A stretch of DNA of 5,767 nucleotides from Propionivibrio sp. GTDB taxonomy: Bacteria > Pseudomonadota > Gammaproteobacteria > Burkholderiales > Rhodocyclaceae. Shown piece after piece: positions 4,208-5,767 of the stretch. Every line of letters begins with the position of its first letter. The stretch's first letter is position 1. Where the stretch lies: positions 1 through 5,767 of the forward strand of contig JAGNOM010000202.1 of NCBI GenBank assembly GCA_017990155.1. Direction: 5' to 3'. The notes beneath the pieces were generated by a model. The model did not search any database. It saw nothing but the letters and a program-made list of their open reading frames with translations, and had not been told where the DNA came from. The position numbers and the translations under genes were made by a program.

Positions 4208-5767
4208 GCCAGTCATCTTCCGGGCCATCGTCGAATCGGGTCGTCGCGCTCAGCGGTCTTGGGCGTAGCCGTAATCCGGGGTACCGAATCCTTGTCGATT
4301 GCCGCGATCAGCTGGTTGCTCGCCTGTGCAACTGGCTGCGCGATCTCGCCACACCGATTTCCGAGGAACTCTTCGTTCTTGCCGATTCAGCACACAATCG
4401 ATTGCTGCAGACGCGCTATCTCGATCTGCGTGCCGATATTGAGAAGGAGTGGCCCCATTTCGTCGAAACGTTCCGGCGCGAGTTGTCGACTGCGGCCGAA
4501 CGCTGCCAGGATCAGGAAAGTCCAAAAGTTGGCGGTCAGACGGCAGCGCTTGAAATTCCGGATTTCGAAGGACTCCAGCTGGTCGATGACGATGACCTGT
4601 CCGAGCATATCGTCATCCGGGAATTCGCCGCCCAGCTATCCGAGACCTGCAACGATGAGCTCTACGCGCTCACCCGCCGGGTCGCCGCTTTGCTCGGTCA
4701 CGACGAACAACTCGACTCGGCCAATCCCTTCTCGCCAAAAATCGTTTGCGACGCGTTGTCAGACGCCTGCGCGACGATGGGAACCGAGGCACAGTCGCGC
4801 TTGCTGCTCTTGCGCCGTATCGAGCGCCATCTGCATGTCGGATTGCCAAAGGTCTATCAGCAGATCAACGCCTACCTGATCGAACGTGGCATCCTGCCCG
4901 ATCTTAAACGCTCATTTGGTCGCGGCTCGGTGGCGGCCGACGCGAAAAGCACCGTTTCCTCGCCTACGAACCCGAGTACAGCGGCACCGAGCACCGCGCC
5001 CGATGCGCCGGCCATTTCAGGCAATGAGATACTGAACGCCCTTCAGCGCATCGCCCAACTGCGGTCGGGTTTTGTTCCGTCGGCGACGTCACGCGGACCC
5101 GGCATCGATCAGGCCGCTTTGAACCAGTTGTTGCTGTCGTCGCTTAACGAGTTACAGCATGCGCCGGCCATCGAAGCCGGCAACGTGATCGTCAACCAGG
5201 TGCGCATGGTCCGTGAATCGGACAGCGCGAAGCAGGTCGGCGGGCTCGAAGCGGTGACGATCGACATCGTCGCCATGCTCTTCGACTTCATTTTCGACGA
5301 CATCCACGTTCCTGTCGCCATCAAGGCACTGCTGAGTCGGCTACAAATCCCGGTGCTCAAGGTGGCCATGCTCAACCCCGGCTTTTTTGCCGACCGGCAG
5401 CATCCGACCCGTCGCTTCCTTGGCAGTGTTTCCGGCGTCGCCATTCGCTGGGGGAACTCGGTCGATGAAGCCGATCCTTTCTATCGCAAGCTTGCCGACC
5501 TCGTGGATCGCATCCAGAGCGAGTTCGAGAACGACGTCGAGATCTTTGGAACGGCGCTGAGCGAACTTGAAGGGTTTGTCAGGGAACACGAAAGTGATGA
5601 AGACAGCACCACGCTGACGGCGGCGAATGTCGTCATCCAGCGCGAACTCGAGGCCGAAGCCTTGGAGCGCGCGGAAAGGGCGGTTCGCAACTTCCTGACG
5701 CAGAACACCTTGGCGCCTCTGATCGAAGCTTTTCTGAAGAATTACTGGGTCGACGTCCTGCGCCACA
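4204..5767 (+). CDS. DUF1631 family protein (partial, runs off the window)
   Basis: An uninterrupted frame of 521 codons from ATG 4204 to the window end, with no stop. The upstream in-frame TAG at 4183 leaves ATG 4204 as the only normal start, and GAGAAG (4195-4200) is an acceptable ribosome-binding site. The hallmark is IDIVAMLFDFIFDD (353-366), then ALLSRLQIPVLKVAML and HPTRRFLG (400-407), the pattern I know from DUF1631 proteins of beta- and gammaproteobacteria. Residues 25-95 are a helical N-terminal part. An acidic motif LVDDDDL (125-131) is also typical. Residues 239-272 are an Ala/Ser/Pro/Thr-rich linker. From 430 on it is charged and helical. I see no signal peptide or membrane segment, so it is probably cytoplasmic. 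Family members are about 700-800 residues, so roughly a third is missing. Some databases label them thymidine phosphorylase without visible basis. Molecular function is unknown; the upstream c-di-GMP riboswitch suggests a role in c-di-GMP-controlled surface life. Confidence 0.9.
   Translation, partial: MSQSSSGPSSNRVVALSGLGRSRNPGYRILVDCRDQLVARLCNWLRDLATPISEELFVLADSAHNRLLQTRYLDLRADIEKEWPHFVETFRRELSTAAERCQDQESPKVGGQTAALEIPDFEGLQLVDDDDLSEHIVIREFAAQLSETCNDELYALTRRVAALLGHDEQLDSANPFSPKIVCDALSDACATMGTEAQSRLLLLRRIERHLHVGLPKVYQQINAYLIERGILPDLKRSFGRGSVAADAKSTVSSPTNPSTAAPSTAPDAPAISGNEILNALQRIAQLRSGFVPSATSRGPGIDQAALNQLLLSSLNELQHAPAIEAGNVIVNQVRMVRESDSAKQVGGLEAVTIDIVAMLFDFIFDDIHVPVAIKALLSRLQIPVLKVAMLNPGFFADRQHPTRRFLGSVSGVAIRWGNSVDEADPFYRKLADLVDRIQSEFENDVEIFGTALSELEGFVREHESDEDSTTLTAANVVIQRELEAEALERAERAVRNFLTQNTLAPLIEAFLKNYWVDVLRH

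Noticed and set aside
3861..4268. Plus-strand 135-codon ORF across the riboswitch
   Set aside because: It covers the structured RNA and runs into the DUF1631 gene in another frame; its translation has no family-like features and many Arg/Ser/Thr residues from out-of-frame reading.
4259..4879. Plus-strand 206-codon ORF
   Set aside because: Out of frame with the DUF1631 gene over the same bases; Ser/Arg/Pro-rich composition is typical of a shadow frame.
5109..5766. Minus-strand ORFs of 75-141 codons opposite the DUF1631 gene
   Set aside because: They are antisense to a frame with clear DUF1631 motifs, and their content looks like complement of those codons.

Overview
The window looks like chromosomal DNA of a GC-rich betaproteobacterium. 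A Rhodocyclales- or Nitrosomonadales-like host is my inference from the gene families, and I cannot name the genus. It holds one mobile-element scar, three well-recognised conserved genes, one minor-pilin gene, and a c-di-GMP riboswitch in front of a partial gene for an uncharacterised conserved family.

Layout. Bases 1-240 are the C-terminal end of an IS3-family transposase on the minus strand. It is fused inside its reading frame to about 42 codons (241-369, plus) that look like the 3' end of the type IV pilus adhesin gene pilY1. The minor pilin gene pilE follows 9 bases later (379-807, plus), the usual neighbour of pilY1. Convergent to it is amiC (865-2172, minus), a cell-wall amidase with a twin-arginine export signal. 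Its start overlaps the end of tsaE (2127 to about 2663, minus), the ATPase for t6A tRNA modification. Head to head with tsaE is queG (about 2631-3776, plus), the queuosine-pathway reductase. The queG / tsaE-amidase block matches the E. coli order queG / nnr-tsaE-amiB without nnr, and mutL does not follow the amidase.

From 3777 to 4045 there is no gene but much regulation. A weak terminator-like hairpin and an AT-rich stretch with a possible promoter lead into a GEMM-I class (cyclic-di-GMP-I) riboswitch at about 3930-4038. Five bases after a GGGG ribosome-binding site at its 3' edge starts a possible 53-codon ORF (4046-4207). That ORF overlaps by ATGA a long ORF (4204 to the window end, open) of the DUF1631 family. 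This 521-residue partial ORF is easy to miss because its stop lies beyond the window.

How it fits together. AmiC splits septal peptidoglycan; TsaE and QueG both modify tRNA anticodon-loop bases. PilE and the broken pilY1 belong to type IV pilus assembly, a process often tied to c-di-GMP. The most interesting part is the riboswitch, short ORF and DUF1631 gene: it would place an uncharacterised conserved protein under direct RNA-level control by c-di-GMP.
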